DNA from: Vicugna pacos
Taxonomy: Eukaryota > Chordata > Mammalia > Artiodactyla > Camelidae
Direction: 5' to 3'
Length of the DNA stretch: 64,000 nt
Assembly (NCBI RefSeq): GCF_048564905.1
Contig: NC_132995.1
Coordinates: forward strand, 880,501-944,500
Shown: one piece after another, positions 25,677-38,070 of the stretch
Layout: every line of letters begins with the position of its first letter
Position numbering within the stretch: the stretch's first letter is position 1
The notes under the pieces: generated by a model
Told to the model about the DNA's origin: nothing
Database searches by the model: none
The model's input: only the letters and a program-made list of their open reading frames with translations
Translations under genes and position numbers: made by a program

Positions 25677-26543
25677 AAAGAATCAGCTTTTTTTTTGGCT
25701 TTGTTCCTATTTCTTAATTGATTTTTAAAATTATTTCTTTCTTCTTCCTTTGTATGTAATTGTCTCTCATTCTAGTTTCCTAAGGAGGAAACACACATGG
25801 ATTTCAGATCTTTCTTCTTTTCTAATATATGCATTCAGTGCTATAACTTTCCCATGAACATTGCATCCTCATATTTTGACAGTTGGTGTGTTTATTTCAA
25901 AATATTTTGAAATTTCCCTTGATTTCTTCTCTGACCCATATATTACTTGGAAGTGTGTTGATTAATTTCTCAATATTTTGGATTTTCCAAGTATCTTTCT
26001 GTTACTGGTTTCTAGTGTTGTAATTCCACTGTGATCTGAGAAATGACACTGTATAATTTGTATTCTTTTAAATGTTATGAGGTGTGTTTTATGGCCAAGA
26101 ATGTGGTTTATCTTGGGAATAGTCTATGTCAGCTTGAGAAGGCCTGTAATCTGTTGTTTTTGGATAGTGTAGCCTAGTAGTCTATAGATATCCATTATAT
26201 CCAGTTGATTGATGGTAGTGCTCTTCAGTTCCACAAAATCCTTAAAGATTTTCTGTGTGCTGAATCTGTCCATTTCTGATAGAGGAGTGTTGAAGGAAGT
26301 CTCCAACTGTTACAGCAGAGTTACCTATTTCTACTTGTAGTTCTGTTTTGCCTTATATTTTGACATTCTGCTTTTAGGCAAAGATACGTAAGGGATTATT
26401 GTGCATCATGGAGAATTGACCCCTTTACCATTGTGTCATTCTCTTTGTCCCTGAAATCTTTGCTTATTTGAAATCCGCTCTGTAATAAATACAGTTCCTA
26501 CAACTTTTTCTTAGAATTAGTGTTAGTCTTTCTCTGTCCATTT

Positions 26544-26707
26544 ACTTACTTGGTTTTTTTTTCCTATTTTATTTATTATTGTATCATTTAATTTGGGGGG
26601 GGTTGGTAATCAGGTTTATTTACTTTTAGAGGAAGTCCCTGGGGATTGAACCCAGGACCTTGTGCATGCTAAACATGTGCTCTACTTCTTGAGCTATACC
26701 CTCCCCC
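26544..26707 (-). mobile_element. tRNA-derived SINE (antisense)
   Basis: GGGGATTGAACCCAGGACC and GAGCTATACCCTCCCCC. TCTGTCCATTT on the left and TCTGTCCACTT on the right form a likely target-site duplication. Confidence 0.9.
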
Positions 26708-27259
26708 TTCTGTCCACTTTTTTTGAACTATGTGTATTTTTGTGTTGAAAGTGGGTTTCTTGGAGAGAACATATATTTGAGTCCTGTTTTTTGATCCACT
26801 CTGATAATCTGTCTTTTAATTGGTACATTTAGAGTTTTGACATTTAATATATTGGTGTAGTTGTGTGAATATCTAACAGATTTGTTACCATTGTCTATTC
26901 ATTGCCTGTTTTAGTCATACACTCTTCTATTTGTAGTTTTGAGTATTTTGTATAATTTCATTTTTTTTTTGTTAGCCTATCAGTTATGCTTCCTTTCTTT
27001 CCATTTTTTATGTAATTGCCCTGGAATTTACAATATGTGTTTACAACTAATTGAAGCCCACTTTTAAAGACCACTATATGGCTTCATGGGTAGTTTGAAT
27101 AGCTTATAATTTTAAAAAATCCTAGTTATTTTCTCTCTTCCATTGTATTAATGCTGCCATTTATTTAATTTTTACATAGGCATATGTAACTGTTGTGTAT
27201 AAAAATGCATAATGAAAAAAATAAATAAGAATGCATAATGGAGTACATCGTTGCTATTG
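26708..27259 (-). mobile_element. Old L1 fragment (antisense)
   Basis: Continuation of reverse L1-type sequence after the SINE. AT-rich, no coding potential. Confidence 0.5.
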
Positions 27260-28445
27260 TTCTTTTGAAAAGACTTTTATTTGTTAGATCTGAGTAGATA
27301 TTTTTCCAAAGAAGATACGTAAATGACAAACAGCTATGTGAAAACATGATCAATATCACTAATGGTCAGGGCAATGGAAACCAAAACCACAATGAGATAC
27401 CACATCACACCTGTTAAAATGTTTATTATCAAAAAGACGAGAAATAAGCATTGGTGAAGATATGGAGAAAAGGGACTTCTGTGTGGTGTTGGTGGGAATT
27501 GCAACAACTATAGTAAACAGTATGGAGAATCCTTAAAAAATTAAAAATGGAACTATCATATGATCGAGCAATTCCACTTCTGTGTATTTATCCAAAGGGA
27601 GTGAAATCATCTCAAAAAGATATCTGTATACCATGTTTATTGCCACATTATTTACCATTTGCAAGACATGGAAACAATCTAAGAGTCATTGATGGATAAA
27701 TGCTACCAGAAATATGCAATATATGGAGTATCATTCAGTACTATTCAACCATAAATGAAAAAAAAAATAAGGAAATCCCCCCACTTGCAACAGCATAGAT
27801 AGACCTAGAGGGCATTATGCTAAGTGAAATGAGTCAGACAAAGAAAGACAAATACAGTTGTCCTTCAGTTTCCACAGAGGATTGGTTCCAGGAGCCGCTG
27901 TATATACTGAAATCTGCAGATGCTTAAGTCCCATCATGAGCTCTCTGATTCTGAAGTTTAGCATTTGTGGGTTCATCCAAGGATATCATGTAGTGCTGTG
28001 TGTATTTATTGAAAAATACCTGTGCAGAAGTGGACCCATGCAGTTCTAACTCATGTTGCTCAGGGGTCAACTGTACTACATGATCACACTTATATGAGAT
28101 CTCTAAAAGGAAAAAAAAACTAACTCAGAACAGAACAGAGGTTGCCAGAGCAGGGGATGGGGTGGGTGCATGAAATGGATGAAGGGTATCAGAAGCTACA
28201 GACCTTTAGTTATAAGGTGAATAAGTCCTGGGAAGGTAATGCACAGCATGGTGACTATAGTTAACAGTATTGTATTATATATTTGAAAGTTAATCATAGA
28301 GTAGATCTTAAAAGTTCTCATCACAAGATAAATTATTGTGACTATGATGCTAACTAATCTTACATTGGTCATCATTGCACAGTGTGTACACATATCATCA
28401 TGTTGTACACCTTAAACAAATACAGTGTTACATGTCAATTATATG
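27260..28445 (+). mobile_element. L1 ORF2 3' end and 3' UTR (sense)
   Basis: Sense L1 sequence: GGAAACCAAAACCACAATGA, then AATTCCACTTCTGTGTATTT, then the 3' UTR ending near ATGTTGTACACCTTAAAC. Broken frame. It is interrupted by a small DNA element at 27,857-28,077. Confidence 0.8.
27857..28077. mobile_element. Tigger/pogo-like non-autonomous DNA element
   Basis: About 220 bp with terminal inverted repeats CAGTTGTCC and GGTCAACTG, flanked by TA on both sides. Internal GAGGATTGGTTCCAGGAGCC is typical of Tigger/MER2-type elements. It sits inside an L1 and has no ORF. Confidence 0.55.
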
Positions 28446-29239
28446 TCAATGGAATTCTTTTGTTCTCTGATGCTCTTCCTTTCTGTATGATACCCAAATT
28501 TCTGATCCATCATCTTTCAACTCTCAAGAACTTCATATATTCCCAGTTTTTGTGTGTCTAAGAAAGCCTTTATCTCACCATCACCTTTGAAGGGTAATTT
28601 TGATGGACACCAAATTCTAGGTTGGTGAGGTTTTCCTCATGCCTCCCAGCACTTTAAATGTCTCATTCCAGTTTCTTCTTTGCATGAGCTGGGAGGAGAA
28701 CACAAATGTAATCTTTTTATTGCTCCTTTATAGGTAAGGTGTTTATTCCTTAGGCTTCTTTCAGAATTTTTCCCCCCCTGAATTCGAATTTGGTATGCCT
28801 AGGTGCAGTTTTTTTGGCATCAGATGTGCTTGATATTCTCTGAGCTTCCTGAATCTGTGGGTTTAGTCTGATGTTACTTTGGTGGAAATTTTCCATCAGT
28901 TTTGGTTCAAATTTTTTTTTTTCTCTTTGTTCTTGTGATGTTCCCATACATGTATGCTAAACCTTTTTGGAGTTATCCCACAGTTAATGACTGTTCTTTT
29001 TTTGAGTCTTTCTGTGTTATTACCAAGAGAACATCGTGCTCAGAGATTCTTTCTTTAGGTTTGTCCATTGTATGAATAAGCCATCACAATCATTCTTCAT
29101 TTCTGTTAACGGTGTTTTTGATCCCTGGCATTTGTTTTGGTTCCTTCTCACTATTTCCGTCTCTCTGCTTACATTGTGCTTCTGGTCTTGTATGCTGTCT
29201 CCTTTATCCATTGGCAGCATAACATTTATGTTCCCACTT
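28446..29239 (-). mobile_element. Old L1M-type sequence (antisense)
   Basis: Reverse-oriented L1-type sequence resembling 2,031-2,960. It may extend the duplicated unit leftward, but copy 1 is off-window here. Confidence 0.5.
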
Positions 29240-29240
29240 T

Positions 29241-29865
29241 GATCATTCCAGCCTCCCTGTGATTTTGATTGAGTTATGAAGCTTCCTTTGTCACTTAAAC
29301 TTTTTTTTTGACTTTTAATGTGCCCTGCATCTTTTCTTGATAACTAGCATGATGTATTGGGTGAAAGGAACCATAGTAAAGAGGCCTCTCTGATGTGCTG
29401 GTAAGATGTGGAGAGGAGAAGCATGCGGAGTCCTGTAAGCATTCATGGTATTTTTAATTTTCAGGCCTTCATTGAGCCTGTGTGTCAGGACTGTGAACTT
29501 CACAAGTGTTTGTCAGTTTATTTTTCTCTCCCTTAGGTGGGACCGGATGGGTGGGAGAGGCTGGATTTGGGTTAATTCCTTTTTCCCAGATCAGTTAGGC
29601 TCTAATGAAACTAAAGCAGATGATTGGGCTTTGGTTAAATAGTTTCTGCTGAAGGCAGGCCTTGTTAAGAAGAACAGAATGGTCTGGCTATTTTATTTCT
29701 CTAGTCTTTATTGTTTCCTTTTTCAGAAAGCTATGTTTGGTTTGTTATTTTTGTATTTTGTCAAGTTTTAAAGATGGGTTGTTTATTCATAACATTTCTT
29801 TTTTAAATGCATTTATAGCTTTCAGTTTCCCCCTTAGTACTGCATTTTGCTGCATCCTAAAAGGT
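29241..29865. other. Copy 2 intron sequence left of the PABPC1 retrocopy
   Basis: Parallels 51-680 of copy 1, ending at CATCCTAAAAGGTTTT, which matches CATCCTGTAAGGTTTT at about 664-680. Confidence 0.7.
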
Positions 29866-32592
29866 TTTTTTTCACTGTTTAAGGAATTTTTATTAAAGCA
29901 AGAATTTTATAATCCAAATTACATTTCCTTGCTCAGTTGTCAGTTCTGTTACTTAAAAGAGAATTGACATTCTGAGCTATTCCACAATAAAGAATTACAA
30001 AATTAAAGGAATGCTTTAAATTTTTGTACTTTGTTGAAAATTCTTTTTCCCAGGGTCTATAAAACATTAATTTGTTTTTATATTTTACTGTTTTTTGTAG
30101 TTTTTTGTTGTTTTAAAATCAGTAAGTAATCTAGGTGTAGCATTATATTTGCTAGACCTGGCATTTGCTCAGTACATAAAGTTCGAAGTTTCCTTTCCTT
30201 TTTAAATTCATTTCATATTTTGCAATTTTTTCCCCATAATATTCAAGTTATTCGGTGTTTACGTATTTTTCTTCGGTGAAGCACAAGTTTCTTTTCATGG
30301 CTCCTGATCAGCTGTAAACAGCTGGAACACCAGTGGCGCTGTTCACTGCTTTCTGGGCAGCCTCTTTAGCTTGGTGGGCTTGTAGCAAGCTACAGCTTCA
30401 TCAGCTTTAGAACGGAGAGACTGGAGACTCGAGCATATGAAGAAGCTCTGAATTATCAGTCTCCAACAACATGCCAGTGATTTTACCAGCAAGAGTAGGG
30501 TACATGGCTTGAATTAGAGGGGAGAGCCATTCACCCAACATTTGCTTCTGCTCTTGTGGAGGGGCAGATGCCAACATGGAAGCAGTCAAAGGCTCCTGAC
30601 CTTGTGCGTGAACAGCACACTGCTGCACAGTAACTTGTGGCTGTGCATTAAGAAGTTGTTGAGGATTGGGAACTCCTGCAGTGTATTTATACTGTGGAAC
30701 CGTGCAAATGGCAGGAGTAGCTGCAGCAGCAGATGCAGGATGTGGACCCATCGTCTGTGCTGGTGTGTTAGCCACACGCTGTGTCGACAGGACTCATGGG
30801 ACCTGTGAAGAAGCTGGTCTCATAGTGCTAAATGCTGGTCTAGGAGCAGCTGGGCGGATAGCACCGGGCATGTTTTGGAATGGATGAAGTCTGGCACCCT
30901 GCGCGGTCCAGCGAGGACGTGGTCTTAGTTGAGCAGTATGGCTGGGGGGGATAGTACGCAGCAGGTTCTGAGTTTGGGATAGCTGCCATGAAGTAACCTG
31001 AAGGGGGTGCTGGCTGGTAGGGGTTGATTCTGGGGTCAGGCACAGCTCTTAAACTCACCATTCTCTGCATATACTGGTTAGTGAGGTGAGTCTGGCGCTC
31101 TTCTTTGCGCAGAGCTAAGGCTACATAAAATGGCTTGGTGGCCACAGTTCTACCATTCTTTTCTGTCACTGCTTTAGTGGCTGCTTCTGGGGAGGAGAAA
31201 CATACAAAACTAAAAAGACCTTTGCTGCAACCACCCTTCATCATAACCTTGCACTGGTGATTGTACCACAGAGAGGAAACCCTCCGGAGACGTTCATCGT
31301 GAGTCCCGTCGTCGGTGCTTCTCACACAAAGGTTAACACCCCCTGCTGTCTGGTGATCCTACCTTGCTTTATCTGTTCAAATTTGTGCTCAAGTTCTGTC
31401 GGCTGTTAGACTTTAGCGCTCGACCAGTGTAAATTTGTTTTCCATTGAGCTCCTTTCCATTCATCTCATCCATAGCTTTCTGTGCATCTTCATGCCTTTC
31501 AGAGCTTACAAAATCTAAAACCTTTGGATTTTCATCAGTCGTTATTTTCACGCTTAAGGACGCCCAAACTTCCCAAAGAGATCCTTAAGGCACTCCAAAA
31601 TTCATGATGTAAACATTGGTGAACTCTTTGGCTCTAAGCTCCGAGTTCTGCTTCTCGTTCTTTACAAGACTTAAATCGTCCAACAGGTACTTCAGGATCA
31701 TTTAGAAGCATCCCATTCATTTTTCAGTAGCTCTTGCTGCTGCTTCTTGTGTCTCAAAATGCACAAGTCCATAACACTTGGAACCATTTTCATCACAAAC
31801 CATCTTACATGAAAGGATGTTACCAAAAGCAGAAAATATATCACACAGGGCTTTGTTATCAGTAGATTTGTCCAAATGTTTAATGAATGTGTTACTCACT
31901 GCACTTTTGCGAAGTGATGGATCACGCTGAGACCACGTGGCGTGTACTGGCTTTGCCTTTTATAACCAAAACTCATGGTGTCCAGAGGGCGCTCAGCGTG
32001 TCCCGAGGAGCGGCGGGTGATCATGCCCTGCAGACTCGGATTGAAAGGGTGGGCCCGGCCGGCCTGCACTTCCTGTGGGGGCATCGCCTGTGTCACGTTG
32101 GGGTGTAGGTCCCCCAGGTGGAGCAAGGCCGTGGGGTGGCTGTGGACGCTGGGGTTCATCTCCGCTTGGCTGCCAGAGGGCCACCGGCCGCGACCTGCCC
32201 AGGGGAGGAGGAAAGCAAGTGCTGGGCCGGGAAGCAAAGAGCAGGGGCGAGCGCGCAGAAACAGAGAGCGCCCGGAATCGAAAACTGCTCAGCGGCCTCA
32301 GCGAGGGGGCTAAGGGGGCCTCGGGTCTCCTGGTTCCTTCTTGGAGCTGCAGCGGGGCTGCGCGCGGGTGGGCTGCATCACCAGGTTGCTTGATACTAGA
32401 GGAAGAAAAGGTATGCAAGTCTCTGCCGGGGGAGACGTGGAGTTTTTGTAAATTTTTTTTGTTTTTTAAAAGTTGTTTTTAGATTATTTTTTGTTTTTTA
32501 GGGTTTTTAAACAATAAATGGGTGTTCCCATCCCAGAGCACACACTCCACACTGTCAGCACTAACCGCCAGGGAGAAGGGGCTGCACCCTTT
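29866..32592 (-). pseudogene. PABPC1: Processed PABPC1 pseudogene, nearly full length
   Basis: Minus-strand retrocopy of cytoplasmic poly(A)-binding protein 1 mRNA. The former coding region runs from ATG at 32,159 (MNPSVHSHPTALLHLGDLHP) to TGA at 30,308. Recognisable parts include RRM1 start, RRM2 ([19 protein letters not shown]), RRM3 ([20 protein letters not shown]), RRM4 ([18 protein letters not shown]), the proline-rich linker ([12 protein letters not shown]) and the MLLE domain ([13 protein letters not shown], then [10 protein letters not shown]). Several frameshifts, stops and internal deletions (for example in RRM1) break it. The 3' UTR ends in GCTTTAATAAAAATTCC plus an A-run (T-run at about 29,860). 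The A-rich autoregulatory 5' leader is retained at 32,440-32,520. Copy 1 has the empty site near 675-690. Confidence 0.95.
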
Positions 32593-34560
32593 AAGTTTTA
32601 GTATGTTTTATTTTTTGTTTTCTGATTTCCCTTGTGGTTTTTCTTTTGACTGTTGATTAAGAGCATGTGGTTTTAGTTCCACAAGTTTGTGAATATTTTG
32701 GTTTTCCATATGTTACTGGTTTCTGTCTTCTGTTGTGGTTGCAGAGGATAGTTTGCATGATTTTTATGTAATTGAACCTATTTTTCCTATTCATTACTGA
32801 GATCGGAGTATTGAAGTCTCCAAATATTACTGAAGAACTGTTTCTCCTTTCAGTTGTCAGTTTTTGCACCATATATTTTGCTGGTCCATTACTGGGTGTG
32901 TAAATATTTTTAATTATTGCATCTTATATTTATTGACTCTCTTGTTAAAATATAATATCCTATGTGTTCTCTTTAGACTTAAAATCTTTATTGTTTGGTA
33001 TTAATAATAGCCACTTCTGTGTTCTTTTGCTTGCTATTTGCATGGAAAATCTTTTTCTAACCTTACGTTTTCAACTTGTCTTTTGTCATGAGAATATAGT
33101 TGGATTATTTTTAAAAATCTATTCTTCCAATCTTTTGCTTTGAGAGTTTAATACACATACATTTAGAGCAGTTGTTGATAAGTATTTTAGACATTTTGCT
33201 CTGTTTTCTATATGCCATAGAGCTTTGTTGTCTCTTATTTTTGTTGTTTACCTTTTTTTGTATTTAACTGATGTTTCGTAGTGTAATATACTAATTCCCT
33301 TTTCATTTCCTTTGTGTATGTTATAGAACTTTCCTTGTAGTTACCATGGGCATTACAGTAACTATGAGAAAGCCAGAACGTACTAATTTTAATTTATACC
33401 CGCTTACCATCAATAATATTAAAAAAAATTCTGCTTCAGTACAGCTCTGTGCCCACCATATTCAGTTATTCATTTCACAAAGTACATCTTTGTATTTTGT
33501 GTGTTTAAACTGAGACTAATATTTTTCTAAATGTATTAGTCTCTGAAATCGTAGAAAAACAAAAATTGCAGTTACAACCTTATAATAAAAGTAGCTTTTA
33601 CAATTTTCCATGGACTTATTTACTTCACCAGAAATCATTATTTACTCAAATAACTTTGAATTACTCTTTAGTGTCTGTTCATTTTAACCTGAAGCACTCC
33701 CTTTAGCATTTGCTACATGCAGGTCTAGTGGTTAAGAACTTCCTCAGCTTTTGTTTACTTGGGAATGTCTTAATTTCTCCTTCATTTTTGAAGGATAATT
33801 CTTCCTGATATAGGAGTCTTGTTTGGCAGGATTTTTTCCCTTCATTGATTTGAATTTATCAGCCACTGCTTTCCAGCCTCCCAAGATTTTTGATGAGGAG
33901 TCTGCTGAGAATGTTGTTCTGGTTCCCTTTTCTGTGATGAGTCACATCTCTCTTGCTGATTTCAGATTCTCTTTTTCTCTGTGTTTTAACGGTTTTGACT
34001 ATAATGGGCTGCAGTGTGGGTCTCAGAGTTTATCCTGCTTGGAGTTTGTTGAGGTTCTTGGGTGTTTATATTCATGTCTTTCATAAAATCTGGAATGCTT
34101 TCCTTTGTTAAATTCCTGTGGTTTTTTTCATTCGGGAATTGTACTTTTCAGCTCCTTAGTTTCATTTTTGAAAATACTTATCTTTGTTGTTATTTCCATT
34201 TTGTTGAGGTCACAAGTTTTTTTGGTCCATTTGGTTTTTTAGCTGTTTGAACATCTTTTAGATAGTTGTTTTAATGTCTTTAATCGTGGGTTCTTTCTGC
34301 ACCTGTTCATAAGCTATGGCTGCTGTAGGTTTGTTATTTTCCCTTGCATGCATTCTACATTCCTCTTTCATGTATGCCTTACGACTTTTTCTTACTGAAA
34401 ACTGAGTATTCGTATCTTACAGTATTGTAACTGTGGAGATCCTGTTCTCACCTCTTACCAGGATTTGCTGGGGTGGTGGGTTCTTTCTGTTGTTTTTAAG
34501 GTGTCTTTTTCCTAGATACCAACATGATGTGTAAACTTAAGTTCTTCTCAGTGTGCCTTT
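32593..34560 (-). mobile_element. Old L1 sequence (antisense), copy 2
   Basis: Resumes the L1-derived intron at AAGTTTTAGTATG, matching copy 1 from about 676. It matches 2,031-2,960 further on and lacks the extra L1 3' fragment seen in copy 1. Confidence 0.65.
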
Positions 34561-35828
34561 CCTTCCAGATGTGCTTTGATTTTTAAAATTCCCCCATATA
34601 ACTGCTGGTTTTTTATTGTCTTTGTCCTCAAACATCTCAGTATCCAAAGGGAAAACCAGAAAAACGAAGAACAAGAGAACAGGTACTGGCCCTCTAAATT
34701 CCTGGATTGGCTTCCCCCAGAGGAGGAGGGTATCTGTATAGCGGTGGTACAATTTCCAACAGTGGCTGTCCCCCCAGCCGCCCTTTGCACATCTGCATTC
34801 AGAAGTAACAGTCAGCAACCTGAGTGCTGACCTCTGACATTTGGAGGAGCATGTCATTATTGCTCACTGTGGCTCCTGCAGGCTACAAGCAAACCGCTCT
34901 AGGGACATGTGCGCGGCTGCCTGCCTTGGGACTGAGGGGTTGGGAATGGGTAGCTGTTAAATGTCAAGAGCTGAACTTGATTGAGATGAATGTGACTTGG
35001 AAAGCTGCAAGTCTTCAGTAGACTGCAGCTTTGCAAAATAGTTACATCAGTTAGGTTCTGCCAGTACAATTGTTTAGATGGGGAGATGGCTTCCTAGCAC
35101 TTTGTACTCCATGCTCTGTACATCCTTGCCTCTGGCTCTACTGGACATTCTCTTTGTAGTATTTCAATATCATTTGTTTGTCTGTTGTGAACTGAGTTCC
35201 TCTGGGAACTCAGTCCTTAGTGGTTTCCTGATGGACATGGCTCTGGTCTTAGCAAAAACAGCTCAGAGGAGGCCTGGATGAATGATGAATTACGGCTGGG
35301 AGAGGGCTTGGTATCTGGTCTGTGTTCAAGCCATTTCAGGAACCAATCTTACCTGATTATTTTTTTAGTGCCATTGTCACTGGCCACAAATGACCTCTAT
35401 CATCCTTTAATTCTTGACACTCTGCTGACTTGTTTTTATTCTGACTCCAGCCTGGGATTAATTCCCTACCACCTCTCTAGACCACTTAATCTCATGTGGT
35501 CTTCACACTGTTTCCCCCATACTAATTTATGACACTGTTTATGTCCTGAAGCACACAGGTATCCTTTAATATTTCTTGAACATCAACTGCCTTTTCCAGG
35601 CAGATTTTCTTGGGCCTGGACATACACTTCAGCCTACATTTTGTAAGTTGAAGGCCCAGTAACACAGAGCAGCTGCTTCCTCAGTCTGACGCCAGCTCCA
35701 TTTGCAGAACACAGTCCCGTGGACTGGTAGTTTCATGTGTCAGAGGTACAATTGTGGGAGTGTGTCACTCCCTCTGTGCTCTCCAAAAAAAGTCACCATG
35801 TACTTTACCATCACTTGTTTGTTTCCAG
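34561..35828. other. Gene B intron 2, last part
   Basis: Unique intron, paralogous to 2,961-4,397, ending in the finger-exon acceptor. No exon was recognised. Confidence 0.55.
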
Positions 35829-37972
35829 ATTCTTTGCATGGAGTCGAGGGTGAGGAGACACCTTCTGAACAGAGCATATTTGTAGGAATGTCACAGACCA
35901 GGACCCCCAAGGCAGCTGTATCTCCTGAGAAGTCCCAGCCCTGTAGGATGTGTGTTCCAGTCTTGAGAGACATCCTCCACTTGGCTGAACATGAAGGAAG
36001 AAATAGGGGGCAGAAATCATACACATGTGGAGCATGTGGGAAACAATTCTATTTCACTGCAAACCTTCAGCAGCACCAGAGGCAGCTCGTTAGAGACAAA
36101 CCCTTCAGATGTGATCTGTGGAGACCCGCATTTTTGAAGACCTGCACAGCCCATGCATCAAGGAATCTCTTTACCTGTAGGGAAATTGGGAAGGACTTCT
36201 TGGCCAACATGGGACTTCAGCAACAGGACGCTGATCCCAGGAAGAAAGTAAACAACAGTAGTGAGTGTGGAGCTGTTTTTCAGAGTGGAAGAAGTCATCC
36301 CAGCTGGGGAGAATGCAGAAAAGCCTCCAGCCAGACAGATGTGCTTGTTCAGGATGGAAGAGCCCTCTGTAGTGAAGGGTTGTGTGAGTGCAGCAGTTGT
36401 GGGAAAGCTTGCACCAAAAAGTGTAACCTTATTCAAGAGCTCCAGGAAGTTCCCCCTGAAGAAAACCCTTGTGAATGCAACCAACGTGGAAAATGTTACA
36501 GCAGGGAATCCAGTTTCCTTACACATCACAGAGTTCATGCTGGAGAAGGGCCTTATAAGTGCAGCGAGTGTGGGAAATGCTTTCGCCGAAGCCTCCACCT
36601 CAGTACGCACAGAAGAATCCACACTGGAGAAGAGCTTTATGAGTGCAAGGAATGTGACAAATCTTTTATCCGGAGGTGCAACTTCACTCAACATCAGAGA
36701 GTTCACACTGGAGAAAGGCGTTATGAGTGCAATGTATGTGGAAAATTTTTTAGCAGGAAATTCAGTTTTCTTATACACCAGAGAATTCATAGTGGAGAAA
36801 GGCCTTACAAGTGCAGTGAGTGTGGGAAGTCATTTAGCGGAAGCCACCACCTCAGTGCCCATAGGAAAATCCACACGGGAGCAAATCCTTACGACTGCAA
36901 GGACTGTGATAGATCTTTTATCCGAAGGTGCAACTTTATTCAACACCAGAGAGTTCACACTAGAGAAAAGCCTTATCAGTGTAGTGAATGTGGCAAGTGT
37001 TTTACCTACTATTCCAGATTCCTTACACATCAGAGAGTTCACACTGGAGAAAGGCTTTATGAATGCAGTGAATGTGGGAAGTTTTTTATCAAAAAATCCA
37101 GCTTTCTTATACATCAGAGAGTTCACACTGGAGAAAGTCCTTATGAATGCAGTGAATGTGGAAAATTTTTTAGTAATAACTCCAGATTCCTTACACATCA
37201 GAGAGTTCACAGTGGAGTAAAGCCTTATGAGTGCAGTGAGTGTGGGAAGTCTTTTACTTCTAGGTCTAGCCTCTGTTACCATCAGAGAGTTCACACTGGA
37301 GAGCGGCCTTTTAAGTGCAGTGAGTGTGGGAAGTCTTTTATTGGTAGATCTGGCCTCCGTTATCATCAGAGAGTTCACACTGGAGAAAGACCTTACGAAT
37401 GCTGTGAATGTGGGAAATTTTTTACCAACAACTCCAAGTTCCTTATACATCAGAGACTTCACACTGGAGAAAAGCCTTATGAGTGCAGTCAGTGTGGGAA
37501 ATCTTTTTCTGCTAGGTCTAGCCTTCGATATCATCAGAGAGTTCACACTGGAGAGCGGCCCTATAAGTGTAGTGAATGTGGGAAATCTTATATTGGTAGG
37601 GCTGGCCTCGTTAATCATCAGAGAGTTCACACGGGAGAGCGGCCTTATACATGTAGTGAATGTGGAAAATCTTTTATTTGTAAGTCTGGCCTCCTTTATC
37701 ATCAGAGAGTTCACACTGGAGAAACCCCTTATGAGTGCAGTGAATGTGGGAAATCTTTTACCGATAGATCTGGCCTTCGTTATCATAAGAGAGTTCACAG
37801 TGGAGAAAAGCCTTATGAGTGCAGTCAGTGTGGGAGATCTTTTACTGCTAGGTCTAGCCTGTGTTATCATCAGAGAGTTCACACTGGAGGAAAGCCACCT
37901 GAGTCCAGTGAATGTGGGAAATCTTTTACTGATAGGTCTGGCCTCCTTTACTGTCAGAGAGTTCCTAGTTGA
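35829..37972 (+). CDS. KRAB zinc-finger gene B, exon 3 (spacer and about 16 C2H2 fingers)
   Basis: Final coding exon after the TTTCCAG acceptor at 35,827-35,828. Joined to the two upstream exons it gives a 767-residue reading frame. A spacer (SLHGVEGEE... with the [13 protein letters not shown] motif) and several decayed fingers are followed by 16 complete fingers with TGE(R/K)P-type linkers. Fingerprints (-1,2,3,6) in order are RLHT, RCNQ, RFSI, GHHA, RCNQ, YSRT, KSSI, NSRT, SSSY, GSGY, NSKI, ASSY, GAGN, CSGY, DSGY, ASSY. A last finger ([10 protein letters not shown]) has lost its first Cys and both His. Translation stops within the next linker, where GGA has become TGA. This is presumed to be a nuclear, sequence-specific repressor. 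Its target is unknown. Confidence 0.93.
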
Positions 37973-38070
37973 GAAACACTTTATGAGTGCAGTGTGATAC
38001 ATCTTTTTTCCAAAAGAGCCATTTGCTTCAACATGAGAAAGTTCACAATGAAGAAATGACCTTGTGAATG
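37973..38070 (+). pseudogene. Remnant finger beyond the gene B stop
   Basis: The stop falls where the linker codon GGA would be. Downstream TTTATGAGTGCAGTG continues a finger in the same frame, but its second-Cys region is shortened. It is followed by AGTTCACAATGAAGAA, another decayed linker. It is untranslated. Confidence 0.75.

Larger units (their letters stand above)
23126..26543 (-). mobile_element. Old L1 ORF2-region sequence (antisense), interrupted
   Basis: Long run of reverse-oriented L1 ORF2-type sequence, such as CCTTTGCTCATCTGTCAAAG near 23,806. It has many interruptions and two nested SINEs. No intact ORF. Confidence 0.7.

Noticed and set aside
35702-35828. ATG at 35,702 as the start of gene B
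   Set aside because: It is intronic for the same reason; the exons at 19,146 and 20,290 supply the N terminus in phase.
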